Shown: piece by piece, positions 16,607 to 24,742 of the stretch | How the letters are laid out: each line of letters opens with the position of its first letter | How positions within the stretch are numbered: position 1 is the first letter of the stretch | Assembly: GCA_964489735.1 (NCBI GenBank) | Contig: CAZBAL010000013.1 | Span: 1-51,331, forward strand | DNA from: Andreesenia sp964489735 | GTDB taxonomy: Bacteria; Bacillota; Clostridia; Tissierellales; Gottschalkiaceae | Direction: 5' to 3' | Length of the DNA: 51,331 bases | Notes under the pieces: model-generated | What the model saw: the letters and a program-made list of their open reading frames with translations, nothing else | Told to the model about the DNA's origin: nothing | Database searches by the model: none | Program-made: the position numbers and the translations under genes

Positions 16607-17407
16607 ATGCAAACAATGATGAATTCCCCAGCGGAAATAGCAAAAAACATGGCTGTTATTGGGTATATGAAAGGAAATATTCGATTTTTAAGACTTATAC
16701 CACTAGGTACACTTGCCGGAATTTTTATTGCTATAGGTGCTCTTTCCAGTACTCTGCTCAAGTTCTCTGCAGATAATCCTGCAGGATTGGATGCAACAAT
16801 TGCCGGAGCAATATTTTTCACTATCGGAATTGTTCTGGTGGTGCTGGCAGGAGGAGAGCTGTTTACCGGTAATGTATTGATGATTTTAGCTGTTTGGAAA
16901 GAGCATCTTGAAATTTATAGGCTCTTGAGAAACTGGTTCTGGGTCTATGTATTCAACTTTTTTGGTTCTGTTATGGTTTTTCTAATATGTTACTACACCG
17001 GAATGTTCGGTGAGGAACTTTCCGAATTCATAATCGGAATAGCGGAGACCAAAATGACTTTCACATTCACTCAAGCTCTGTTCAAAGGAATTGCCTGTAA
17101 TGTGCTTGTCTGTCTAAGTGTTTGGATAGCAGCTTCAGCTAAAAGTACTATAGGAAAAATTTTCGCATCATCTTTTCCTGTAATGATTTTTATTATTCTT
17201 CAATTTGAACATAGCGTTGCAAATATGTTCTTTCTACCAGCTGGATATGGACTTGGTGCTAATTATACACTTGTAGAAATGATGACAAGAAATATCATTC
17301 CTGTTACGATCGGAAATATAATAGGAGGCATAGGTTTAGCAGCACTTTATCACTTTGCATATACATGCTGTTACAAGAATTTTCCAAAGCCAAGAGGCTA
17401 CCAGTAA
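16607..17407 (+). CDS. Formate/nitrite transporter family channel, copy 1
   Basis: Membrane channel of the FocA/NirC family for small monovalent anions (formate, nitrite, possibly hydrosulfide). The 266-residue protein has about six hydrophobic segments with the repeats LGTLAGIFIAIGAL, AGGELFTGN, KGIACNVLVCLSVW and FEHSVANMFFLP, the last containing the conserved pore histidine. The ATG at 16607 is chosen because GGAGGTGA at 16594-16601 precedes it by 5 bases; an ATG at 16592 overlaps that site. The substrate cannot be told from sequence. Confidence 0.93.
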   Translation: MQTMMNSPAEIAKNMAVIGYMKGNIRFLRLIPLGTLAGIFIAIGALSSTLLKFSADNPAGLDATIAGAIFFTIGIVLVVLAGGELFTGNVLMILAVWKEHLEIYRLLRNWFWVYVFNFFGSVMVFLICYYTGMFGEELSEFIIGIAETKMTFTFTQALFKGIACNVLVCLSVWIAASAKSTIGKIFASSFPVMIFIILQFEHSVANMFFLPAGYGLGANYTLVEMMTRNIIPVTIGNIIGGIGLAALYHFAYTCCYKNFPKPRGYQ

Positions 17408-17465
17408 TACCTTATATATCACATGAAAGCTATTTGAAAAACTGATAATCAAAGGCCATAATTTA

Positions 17466-17494
17466 TTGATTTTCTACCATATATAATATATACT
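17466..17494 (+). promoter_or_regulatory. Promoter of the second FNT gene
   Basis: TTGATT, a 17-base spacer, then TATACT, about 60 bases before the gene. The second FNT gene can therefore be expressed separately from the first. Confidence 0.6.
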
Positions 17495-17553
17495 TTAAAA
17501 TGAAAAAGATGATTGTGAAAATTTATATTATATTATGAAAGGAAGATGTGCTG

Positions 17554-18330
17554 TTGAATAGAAGAGTCTTGCTTTTCCCATCGGAAATAGCTCAGGATAC
17601 CATACAGACGGGTGTCAGAAAAAGTGACTTAAAGCTATACAAACTGATTCCTCTAGGTATTCTAGCAGGAATATTTACTTCGATTGGGGCAATAACAAGT
17701 ACTACGTTAAAAGCAACTTACCCAGCAGATCAGTCTCATATCTCAGGATTACTCGGTGCTACAATATTTACTATAGGTATTGTACTGGTTGTAATAGCTG
17801 GTGGCGAGCTGTTTAATGGTAATATTTTGATGTTTTTAGCTAGGCTCGACCGAAAAATAACTACACGGTCAATGCTAAAAAATTGGTTTTTGGTTTACTT
17901 GCTTAATTTTTTTGGTACACTGACTGTCGTCTTTATAACATACCAATCGGGTATGATGACAGAAGCTGTATCTAAGGTGTTTGAAGCCACAGCGTTGGCT
18001 AAATCCAGCTACTCGTTCTTAGTAGCCATATTTAGAGGGATAGGATGTAATATACTGGTTTGTTTAAGTGTTTGGATTTGTACTTCAGCAAAAGATACCA
18101 CAGGTAAAATTGTGGCTTCTTCATTCCCGGTTATTACATTTATATTTCTTGGATTTGAACATGTGATCGCGAATATGTTCTTTTTCAGCGCTGCACTAGT
18201 GTCTGGAACAAAATTAGCTTTATCTACTATACTTTTTAACAATATTATTCCCGTTACAATCGGAAATTTAATTGGAGGAATACTAGTAGCTATACTTTAC
18301 TATTTCTCTTATGTATATGTAAGGGAATAA
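17554..18330 (+). CDS. Formate/nitrite transporter family channel, copy 2
   Basis: Paralogue of the preceding gene with the same six-segment architecture: LGILAGIFTSIGAI, AGGELFNGN, RGIGCNILVCLSVW and FEHVIANMFFFSAAL with the pore histidine. It has diverged clearly from copy 1, so it is not a recent duplication. The start is non-ATG: the TTG at 17554 has AAAGGAAG 8 bases upstream, while the GTG at 17548 is too close to it. Length is 258 residues. It ends at a terminator almost identical to that of hcp. Confidence 0.92.
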   Translation: MNRRVLLFPSEIAQDTIQTGVRKSDLKLYKLIPLGILAGIFTSIGAITSTTLKATYPADQSHISGLLGATIFTIGIVLVVIAGGELFNGNILMFLARLDRKITTRSMLKNWFLVYLLNFFGTLTVVFITYQSGMMTEAVSKVFEATALAKSSYSFLVAIFRGIGCNILVCLSVWICTSAKDTTGKIVASSFPVITFIFLGFEHVIANMFFFSAALVSGTKLALSTILFNNIIPVTIGNLIGGILVAILYYFSYVYVRE

Positions 18331-18347
18331 AACGGACTATAATATCT

Positions 18348-18396
18348 GGTGTTGATACTTTTAAAATATTAAAAGCATCAACACCATTTTTTTATT
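18348..18396 (+). terminator. Terminator of FNT copy 2
   Basis: GGTGTTGATACTTTT pairs with AAAAGCATCAACACC (one mismatch), 8-base loop, then ATTTTTTTATTTTT. Close relative of the hcp terminator at 13076. Confidence 0.9.
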
Positions 18397-18403
18397 TTTA
18401 GGC

Positions 18404-18448
18404 AAAAAAAGAGAATCAAGAAGCATATTCTTTTGCTTCTAGATTCTC
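18404..18448 (-). terminator. typA terminator
   Basis: On the minus strand, GAGAATCTAGAAGC pairs with GCTTCTTGATTCTC (one mismatch) and is followed by seven T. Confidence 0.88.
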
Positions 18449-18484
18449 CACTTTGCCTCTTAATATTTTAATCGACTTATTTAT

Positions 18485-20308
18485 CTATTTCTTTTTAGAT
18501 TTATATCTCAAGTTCTTATCTAGAATAGCTTTTCTAATTCTTAAATTCTCCGGTGTTACTTCTACAAGCTCATCATCTTCAATGAATTCAAGAGCTTCTT
18601 CAAGACTCATTCTCTTAGGCGGAGTCAGCTTAAGCGCATCATCTGCACCTGAAGATCTAGTGTTGGTAAGCTGCTTTTTCTTGCAGACATTTACATCTAT
18701 ATCTCCCTGCTTAGCATTCTGCCCTACTACCATTCCTGCATAAACTTTTTCTCCTGCACCGATGAACAGGGTTCCTCTTTCCTGAGCTGAGTGAAGTCCA
18801 TAAGTTATCGAATCTCCTGTTTCAAAAGAAACAAGCGATCCTGTAGGTCTTCTGCTTATCTCACCTTTATAGTCTTCATATCCTTCAAAAATAGAGTTCA
18901 TTATACCATTACCCTTCGTATCAGTCATAAACTCCGATCTGTATCCTATAAGACCCCTTGCTGGTATCTTGATTTCAAGTCTAGTATATCCACCCTTTGA
19001 TGGATTCATAGTAACCAACTCACCTTTTCTTTTACCCAGCTTTTCAATTACAGCTCCAACAAACTCCTCAGGAACATCTATAGTCACCATTTCCATAGGC
19101 TCTTGTCTTTTACCATCAATAGTTTTTATAAGAACTTCCGGTTTAGATACCTGGAACTCATAACCTTCTCTTCTCATGTTCTCTATAAGGATAGATAGGT
19201 GAAGCTCTCCTCTTCCCGAAACTTTAAAAGAATCAGTTGCATCGGTATCTTCTACTCGAAGCCCTACATCAGTCTGAAGCTCTTTGTTCAGTCTATCTCT
19301 AAGCTGTCTTGAAGTTACAAACTTTCCTTCCTGCCCTGCAAATGGACTGTTGTTAACCGAAAAAGTCATCGAAATAGTCGGCTCTGATATTTTAACGAAA
19401 GGAAGTGATTCAGGCTTTTCAGTATCAGTTATTGTATCTCCTATGCTTATCCCTTCAACTCCTGAAACAGCTATTATATTACCAGCTGTAGACATATCAG
19501 TTTCAACTCTCTGAAGACCGCTGAACTCATATATCTTAGTAATTCTAACTTTTTTATGCTTAGATTCATCTTCATGATTGACTATAATGGCTTCCTGATT
19601 TAGCTTTATAGTACCTCTCTCTATCTTACCAATTCCAATTCTACCTACATAATCATTATAATCAATTGTAGATATCAATAATTGTAGAGGTTCTTCCTTA
19701 TCTCCTGCTGGTGCTGGTATATAGTCAACTACAGTATCAAAAAGCGCATCCATATTATCATCTTGTTTGTCAACGTCTAAGGATGCAGTTCCATTCTTCG
19801 CTGAAGCATAAACAAACGGACACTCTAACTGGTCATCGTTCGCTCCTAGTTCAATGAATAAATCAAGTACTTTATCTATGGCAGCCTCAGGTTGTGCCTC
19901 TGGTCTGTCTATTTTATTTATACAAACTATTACTGGAAGCTCAAGCTCCAATGCTTTTTTCAATACGAACTTTGTCTGTGGCATCGGTCCTTCAAAAGCG
20001 TCTACAACCAATACAACTCCATTTACCATTTTAAGAACACGCTCAACTTCACCTCCGAAGTCCGCATGTCCCGGTGTATCTATAATATTTATCTTCTTAT
20101 CTTTATACTCTATTGCTGTGTTCTTTGAAAGAATCGTAATTCCTCTTTCTTTCTCTATATCATTAGAGTCCATAACTCTTTCATCAACCTGTTCATTCTG
20201 TCTGAAAGTTCCGCTATGCTTAAGTAATGCATCTACTAATGTTGTTTTTCCATGATCAACATGGGCGATTATTGCTATATTTCTGATATTATTTATATCT
20301 ATGCTCAT
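18485..20308 (-). CDS. typA: Ribosome-associated GTPase TypA/BipA
   Basis: Translational GTPase of the EF-G type needed for growth under stress or cold and for ribosome assembly. It starts MSIDINNIRNIAIIAHVDHGKTTLVDALL (P-loop AHVDHGKT), with RGITIL, DTPGHADFGGEVER and NKIDRP as G2-G4, followed by EF-G-like domains and the BipA C-terminal domain. The ATG at 20308 gives 607 residues, usual for the family; a GTG at 20320 is also in frame. Confidence 0.97.
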   Translation of the reverse strand: MSIDINNIRNIAIIAHVDHGKTTLVDALLKHSGTFRQNEQVDERVMDSNDIEKERGITILSKNTAIEYKDKKINIIDTPGHADFGGEVERVLKMVNGVVLVVDAFEGPMPQTKFVLKKALELELPVIVCINKIDRPEAQPEAAIDKVLDLFIELGANDDQLECPFVYASAKNGTASLDVDKQDDNMDALFDTVVDYIPAPAGDKEEPLQLLISTIDYNDYVGRIGIGKIERGTIKLNQEAIIVNHEDESKHKKVRITKIYEFSGLQRVETDMSTAGNIIAVSGVEGISIGDTITDTEKPESLPFVKISEPTISMTFSVNNSPFAGQEGKFVTSRQLRDRLNKELQTDVGLRVEDTDATDSFKVSGRGELHLSILIENMRREGYEFQVSKPEVLIKTIDGKRQEPMEMVTIDVPEEFVGAVIEKLGKRKGELVTMNPSKGGYTRLEIKIPARGLIGYRSEFMTDTKGNGIMNSIFEGYEDYKGEISRRPTGSLVSFETGDSITYGLHSAQERGTLFIGAGEKVYAGMVVGQNAKQGDIDVNVCKKKQLTNTRSSGADDALKLTPPKRMSLEEALEFIEDDELVEVTPENLRIRKAILDKNLRYKSKKK

Positions 20309-20354
20309 TTGTGTTCCCACTTTCTAGATAAATTTTTATCTTATCAACCTTATA

Positions 20355-20383
20355 ATTCTAACATAGATTGACTAATTATGCAA
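20355..20383 (-). promoter_or_regulatory. typA promoter
   Basis: On the minus strand, TTGCAT (20383-20378), a 17-base spacer, then TAGAAT (20360-20355). Confidence 0.6.
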
Positions 20384-20553
20384 AGTGTTTTTTCACATAC
20401 ATAAAATGTCGTCTATCTTCTTTTCCAGTAATTTTTCCTGATATTTCTGTACTCATTAAATGTTTCTCTAATGTCTGAGCATTATAATCAATAACTAAAA
20501 TTTTAATTCCTGAGTTCTCAATTTCTCTCTGTGATTTTCTCGCTTGATAACTC
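20376..20553 (-). pseudogene. Possible gene remnant upstream of typA
   Basis: An open minus-strand frame of about 58 codons ending in TAA at 20376. Its translation looks protein-like (for example REIENSGIKILVIDYNAQ and MYVKKHFA), but no start codon or ribosome binding site sits at its beginning and a stop codon lies just upstream. An internal ATG would leave only 26 residues. The typA -35 and the ycxB-like promoter overlap its two ends. It may be a decayed gene or chance. I recognise no family. Confidence 0.25.
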
Positions 20554-20572
20554 TAATCCTAACTGATAAAAT
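20544..20572 (+). promoter_or_regulatory. Promoter of the ycxB-like/rtcB operon
   Basis: TTGATA, 17 bases, TAAAAT. The predicted transcription start near 20579 excludes earlier in-frame starts of the downstream gene. Confidence 0.65.
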
Positions 20573-20600
20573 TGACAGTATGAGAAAGGAGTTGCTTTTT

Positions 20601-21140
20601 TTGAAACGTGATTTTATACTAACTACGGAAGATTATATTGATTTCAATCTGTTCATATATAATACTTCCCCTCAATTTAAGAGAAAGCGAATAGTTCAAA
20701 CGGTAGCTTTCCCTATAATATATCTTTTAATTCCGGTATTTCTTAAGATATATCGTGGAACACCGTATTCTCAGTCATATCCAATATTTATTATTGCTGC
20801 AGTTCTTTGGATAATATTCTATCCGATTGTGACTAAATTTGGTGTTAAGAAGAACGTAAAGAGAATCGTAGAACACAGTGAAAAAAACGATAAGAAATTG
20901 ACTGGAGATTACTCAGTTGAACTAGAAAATGATGGTGTTAAGATAACTAATGAATTAGGAAATATCAAGATGAAATGGGAAAATATAAGTGAACTAAAGG
21001 AAGATGATGAAAGAATTTATATATTCCTTGATCAAGTTACTGCCTATATTGTTAAAAAAGATGCCTTTGAAAATAAAGAAGAAGAGAATATGTTCAAAAA
21101 CACTGTAACTGAAAATGTGGAAAAAACTAAGATGATATAA
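20601..21140 (+). CDS. YcxB-like membrane protein
   Basis: A 179-residue protein that opens LKRDFILTTEDYIDFNLF and has two hydrophobic segments at about 30-50 and 60-80, then a soluble domain (YSVELENDGVKITNELG, KWENISELKED). This matches the small YcxB-type family of unknown role. The TTG start at 20601 is preferred because AAAGGAG at 20585-20591 precedes it by 9 bases; an ATG at 20580 lacks a ribosome binding site and overlaps the predicted transcription start. Its stop directly abuts the rtcB ATG. Confidence 0.7.
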   Translation: MKRDFILTTEDYIDFNLFIYNTSPQFKRKRIVQTVAFPIIYLLIPVFLKIYRGTPYSQSYPIFIIAAVLWIIFYPIVTKFGVKKNVKRIVEHSEKNDKKLTGDYSVELENDGVKITNELGNIKMKWENISELKEDDERIYIFLDQVTAYIVKKDAFENKEEENMFKNTVTENVEKTKMI

Positions 21141-22253
21141 ATGATTAAATTAAAAGGTAAATACGCTGAAGCTAAAGTTTTTACAGATGTCATTGATAAT
21201 CAATCTATACTTCAGATAGAAAATTTGCTAAATCAAAAGTTTTCAAAAGGCTCACAGCCAAGGTTCATGCCAGATGTCCACGCTGGTAAAGGCTGTGTTA
21301 TCGGTACTACAATGAGAATGGATAAAGAGATCTGTCCAAATCTTATTGGTAGAGATATTGGTTGCGGTGTTTTAACAGTTGAGCTTGGCAAGATTGATAT
21401 AGATTTCCATGAACTGGATAAGTTTATAAGATCTGAAATTCCGCATGGAATGAATGTTCATAAAAAAGCTATAAAAAATGTAGATCTTGAAGAGCTTAAT
21501 ATGGCTGATGAGATAAAGGATAAAGAATATATTCAGAGATCTATAGGTACACTTGGGTCAGGTAACCATATGATAGAAATTGGTGAAGATAACAGAGGAA
21601 TCAAATACCTGATAATTCACTCGGGATCAAGAAACCTCGGTGCACAGATTGCAGAGCACTATCAAAGCTATGCAGAGAAAAAGTCTGAATCAAAATTCAA
21701 AAATGAAAAAAACAGTGACTTGGCTACACTTAAAGAAAATGATGAGATGTTTTACCACTATCTAGAAGATCTTAGTTTCGCTATAAATTATGCCAAGATC
21801 AATAGAGAGACTATAGCTGAGCTTATCTTGAACCAATTCATGAAAATAGACTTTCATAAACTGTTTTCATATGAATCAATTCATAACTATATAGATGAAG
21901 ATAAGATAATAAGAAAAGGTGCAATATCTGCTAAGCATGGTCAGCTTTTGACGATTCCAATCAATATGAGAGACGGATTTCTAATCTGCAAAGGCAAAGG
22001 TAATGATGATTGGAATGAATCAGCCCCGCACGGTGCTGGAAGACTTCTATCAAGAAACCAAGCTAAAAAGTCAATTGAACTTAATGATTTCAAAAATTCA
22101 ATGAAGCATGTCTTTACCACATCTGTAGGAAGAGGTACTCTTGATGAATCTCCATTTGCTTATAAAGATATTGATGACATAGTAAGCAATGTAAAAGATA
22201 CTGTGGAAATACTGAAGCATGTGAAACCAGTATATAATTTCAAAGATAGCTAA
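21141..22253 (+). CDS. rtcB: RtcB-family RNA ligase
   Basis: GTP- and Mn-dependent ligase joining RNA 2',3'-cyclic phosphate ends to 5'-OH ends; in bacteria probably RNA repair. Motifs include PDVHAGKGCVIGTT, GRDIGCGV with the metal-binding Cys, GSGNHMIEIG, HSGSRNLG and the C-terminal SAPHGAGR with the histidine that becomes guanylylated. At 370 residues it is shorter than the classic enzyme (about 480), as in the compact bacterial subgroup. Its ATG immediately follows the upstream TAA, so it depends on translational coupling. No archease, RtcA or PrfH gene is adjacent. Confidence 0.93.
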   Translation: MIKLKGKYAEAKVFTDVIDNQSILQIENLLNQKFSKGSQPRFMPDVHAGKGCVIGTTMRMDKEICPNLIGRDIGCGVLTVELGKIDIDFHELDKFIRSEIPHGMNVHKKAIKNVDLEELNMADEIKDKEYIQRSIGTLGSGNHMIEIGEDNRGIKYLIIHSGSRNLGAQIAEHYQSYAEKKSESKFKNEKNSDLATLKENDEMFYHYLEDLSFAINYAKINRETIAELILNQFMKIDFHKLFSYESIHNYIDEDKIIRKGAISAKHGQLLTIPINMRDGFLICKGKGNDDWNESAPHGAGRLLSRNQAKKSIELNDFKNSMKHVFTTSVGRGTLDESPFAYKDIDDIVSNVKDTVEILKHVKPVYNFKDS

Positions 22254-22283
22254 TAGATAATAATATACTGGGTGAAAAATAGT

Positions 22284-22313
22284 ATAGAATGAGACAATAT
22301 AGAATAAGACAAT
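22284..22313. repeat. 15-bp tandem duplication
   Basis: ATAGAATGAGACAAT followed directly by ATAGAATAAGACAAT (14 of 15 identical) in the rtcB 3' untranslated region. Probably replication slippage. Confidence 0.8.
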
Positions 22314-22318
22314 ATAAC

Positions 22319-22346
22319 AAAAAGGTCGCATTAACGCGACCTTTTA
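22319..22346. terminator. Terminator after rtcB
   Basis: AAAGGTCGC pairs with GCGACCTTT around a 6-base loop, with A and T runs on the two sides, so it can act in both directions. Confidence 0.85.
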
Positions 22347-22476
22347 TATTTATATAATCAACTTCTCTATTCAATTGCTGATACATAAATTGTTAATACA
22401 TAGATTACATGTTCACAGTTTTCAAATGCTTCGATTCTAAACACCAAAACAGCTTAACTCAACGCTTCTCAGTCCT

Positions 22477-23235
22477 TTAGATAACTTTTCCTACATTCAA
22501 ACTGAAAATGTCTGAACTCTCTTTAAGTTTTTCATATTCCGAACTACTCAACACTGCCAGAACTGCAGTCGCAGGTCCTGCTGATTTATGCAGAATTGAG
22601 TTCGAATCTTCTATCTTAAATTCCTTTTCTATTATATAACCATATTCTCTAAGTTCTGAAGAAATTTTCAGCTCTGACAGCAGTCCCTTTGAACCAATCG
22701 GGACAATTTCTTTTAATTCGATTATAGATTTAATCTTTTTGAGTTTCTCTACCGTCATAAGATTCTTAGGATCCTCATTTATCACTTCTTCAGCAACACT
22801 TGGTTTTCCTATGATTGCAACAACATCACCTAGTTCTATTTCATTTAATTCCATCTTATCTCTATCAATTATTCCTATTGCAGTTATCCCTATCCCTGTT
22901 GCTGTCGTAGTAATATTTTCTTCAGTACTACCATTTATGCAGAGCTCCGGGTCAAGTCCTATAGATTTTACCGCTTCTTTTATTCCATCCAGTATTCTTT
23001 CTCCATAACCTTCCATCTCAACACAAAGAGCATCTACGACAGTCAATACTTCCGCTCCAAAAGCTATCAGTTCTGTTAATACCACCTGTGCTGAATAGTA
23101 GCCTACTATTTCCGGATCAACTTTAAAAGTATCATTCTCTTTCATTCCTATTCCACCAGTAGAGTCACAAGCGATTACAAGCGATTTGTCGTTTTCAATA
23201 TCTACAATTGTTAAATCTCTATATCTTTTAAGCAT
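22477..23235 (-). CDS. cblS: Alpha-ribazole kinase CblS (PurM/AIR-synthase-like)
   Basis: Proposed to phosphorylate scavenged alpha-ribazole to alpha-ribazole phosphate, the lower-ligand nucleoside used by CobS. The 252-residue protein has the PurM-type ATP-binding fold: VIACDSTGGIGMKENDTF, then ELIAFGAEVLTVVDALCVEM and NGSTEENITTTATGIGITAIG. Identification rests on this fold plus position directly after an ECF S component in a cobamide cluster, as in the CblT-CblS pair described in Geobacillus and Listeria. Start at the ATG at 23235 with AGGAGG; it overlaps the cblT 3' end by 8 bases. A generic AIR-synthase-related protein is the alternative. Confidence 0.8.
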   Translation of the reverse strand: MLKRYRDLTIVDIENDKSLVIACDSTGGIGMKENDTFKVDPEIVGYYSAQVVLTELIAFGAEVLTVVDALCVEMEGYGERILDGIKEAVKSIGLDPELCINGSTEENITTTATGIGITAIGIIDRDKMELNEIELGDVVAIIGKPSVAEEVINEDPKNLMTVEKLKKIKSIIELKEIVPIGSKGLLSELKISSELREYGYIIEKEFKIEDSNSILHKSAGPATAVLAVLSSSEYEKLKESSDIFSLNVGKVI

Positions 23236-23749
23236 GTTTCCTCCTGACAATAAACTCATAAACTACAACCGCTAAAACTGCATTAGCTAAACTAGCTAAG
23301 AACAATGGTCCTATAAGAGCTATGAAAAATCCTTTTACAGTGCTGATGAATGACATTCCTGATTCACCCATTCCCATCAGATGTGTTAATGCACCTGCTA
23401 TAAGAGCTCCTCCTACGGAGTTCAAAAAAATCAGAGTAACAGTAGCTAATACCCTGTTAATCTTATACAGTTTTCCAAATATAAATGTAAATACTCCCAT
23501 TTCTGCTGCAATAGCTATATGGAGCGGTAATGAAAACGGAAACCCGCTAATTCCAGCTGTTATCATATGACCTAAGACACCAATAACGGCTCCCGACTGC
23601 GGTGATATAATTAATGCACCTAGAAAAGCAGGCATTGAATCGAATGCTATCGAACCTTGAACTTTCAGAAAAGAACCAATAAAAGATAATGCTATGAGCA
23701 TTCCCGTGTATGTTATGTACTTAGTTCTATTATTTTTTATATTTTCCAT
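23228..23749 (-). CDS. cblT: ECF transporter S component, probable alpha-ribazole importer CblT
   Basis: A 173-residue integral membrane protein with about five or six hydrophobic segments. It opens with the usual ECF S-component segment (TGMLIALSFIGSFLKV) and contains SMPAFLGALIISPQSGAVIGVLGHM. No ECF ATPase or EcfT gene is nearby, so it would use a shared energising module encoded elsewhere. Its coupling to cblS, with overlapping genes, indicates alpha-ribazole as the substrate; other vitamins are possible on sequence alone. Confidence 0.8.
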   Translation of the reverse strand: MENIKNNRTKYITYTGMLIALSFIGSFLKVQGSIAFDSMPAFLGALIISPQSGAVIGVLGHMITAGISGFPFSLPLHIAIAAEMGVFTFIFGKLYKINRVLATVTLIFLNSVGGALIAGALTHLMGMGESGMSFISTVKGFFIALIGPLFLASLANAVLAVVVYEFIVRRKHA

Positions 23750-23923
23750 ATTTTTCCCCTTTTATTTTTTATTTTATTGTATCATCAGCTGCCAATATTA
23801 TTATCTCACAGAGATTTTTATCGCTAAAAAGCTCTGTTGTTTTTTCAAATCCAGATTATTTTATCTGCTTCAGATTATCTTCTGAACCTATCATGACTAA
23901 AGTCACGAGTGTACGACAATAAA
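23750..23923 (-). other. Hairpin-rich spacer upstream of cblT
   Basis: Reading toward cblT there are four consecutive potential hairpins: CGTGACT/AGTCATG, TTCAGA/TCTGAA, CAGAT/ATCTG, and ACAGAG-C-TTTTTA / TAAAAA-T-CTCTGT closed by a GCGA (GNRA) tetraloop. A TACAAT -10-like box follows near 23783. No cobalamin-riboswitch B12 box was recognised. The 23887-23920 end carries a motif shared with the cbiP leader. Confidence 0.4.
23887..23920 (-). promoter_or_regulatory. Cob-cluster motif, copy upstream of cblT
   Basis: A 34-base block matching 28530-28563 at 24 positions without gaps, including TCATGA near one end and AGTGTAC near the other (plus-strand reading). It lies just after the cobS stop. 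Confidence 0.5.
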
Positions 23924-24661
23924 TTAATCAATTATGAGTGCGAATATATAAGAAGAAGTTAAAAAAACACACTGAGATATTTCAATTGAAAAACCCAGCA
24001 CATCTCCTGTTATTCCATCTATTTTTCCAGAAATTATCTTTACCCATATTATAGTTACTAAAGTTGAGAAAGCCAAGCCCAAAGCTCCACTTATTCCCGC
24101 TAAATAGACTACGCCTGGAATAAGTATCATTGAAGTAATTATATAATCCTTCAATGATGCAGAATCTATAAATAGTTTTCCCATACCATCTTTCCTTGCA
24201 TATTCATGACTCCATGCAATTAAAATTACCAAAACTCTTGATACCATTGGAAACAAAAACAAAAACTCTGGAGTAAGTTTTGATATTACTGAAATATTTA
24301 ACAATGATAAAATAAGTATTCCCAGTACACCGAAAGTTCCTATGTTGCTATCTTTCATTATCTCTAAAATTCTATCTTTATCTCTATTGCTGTAAATTCC
24401 ATCGATGGTATCTGATAACCCATCAATATGAAGACCACCTGTGAGCAATATGTACTCTGCATAAATAATTACGGCCCTCGTAAAACTGTCAATTCCAATA
24501 TACCCAAGTAATTTTGAACTGAAAAATAATACAAGTCCTATTATAAGTCCGATTATAGGAATCTTGATAATACCTTTCTTAAACTCTTCTTCAGAAAAAT
24601 CGAGTTCTCTATTTATTCTTATTCTTGTGAAAAACATCAGCATAATCATAAAGCTATTCAT
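23924..24661 (-). CDS. cobS: Adenosylcobinamide-GDP ribazoletransferase (cobalamin synthase)
   Basis: Membrane enzyme joining adenosylcobinamide-GDP with alpha-ribazole (phosphate), completing the nucleotide loop. The signature GGLHIDGLSDTIDGIYS lies at about 75-91, where the Asp residues bind Mg. Several transmembrane segments follow (IIGLIIGLVLFF, VLGILILSLLNISV, LFLFPMVSRVLVILIAW). At 245 residues it is full length. AGAGGAAC precedes the ATG. Confidence 0.95.
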   Translation of the reverse strand: MNSFMIMLMFFTRIRINRELDFSEEEFKKGIIKIPIIGLIIGLVLFFSSKLLGYIGIDSFTRAVIIYAEYILLTGGLHIDGLSDTIDGIYSNRDKDRILEIMKDSNIGTFGVLGILILSLLNISVISKLTPEFLFLFPMVSRVLVILIAWSHEYARKDGMGKLFIDSASLKDYIITSMILIPGVVYLAGISGALGLAFSTLVTIIWVKIISGKIDGITGDVLGFSIEISQCVFLTSSYIFALIID

Positions 24662-24742
24662 ATTTGTTCCTCTATCTGTTGAATTTGATACTTCCTATTG
24701 AATCCAGTATTTAGGATAAGATTCAAAATATTAGCTATCAGT

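Noticed and set aside
23750..23923. Cobalamin riboswitch upstream of cblT
   Set aside because: The B12 box and the conserved core GCCACTG segments could not be found on the minus strand; only unrelated hairpins are present.
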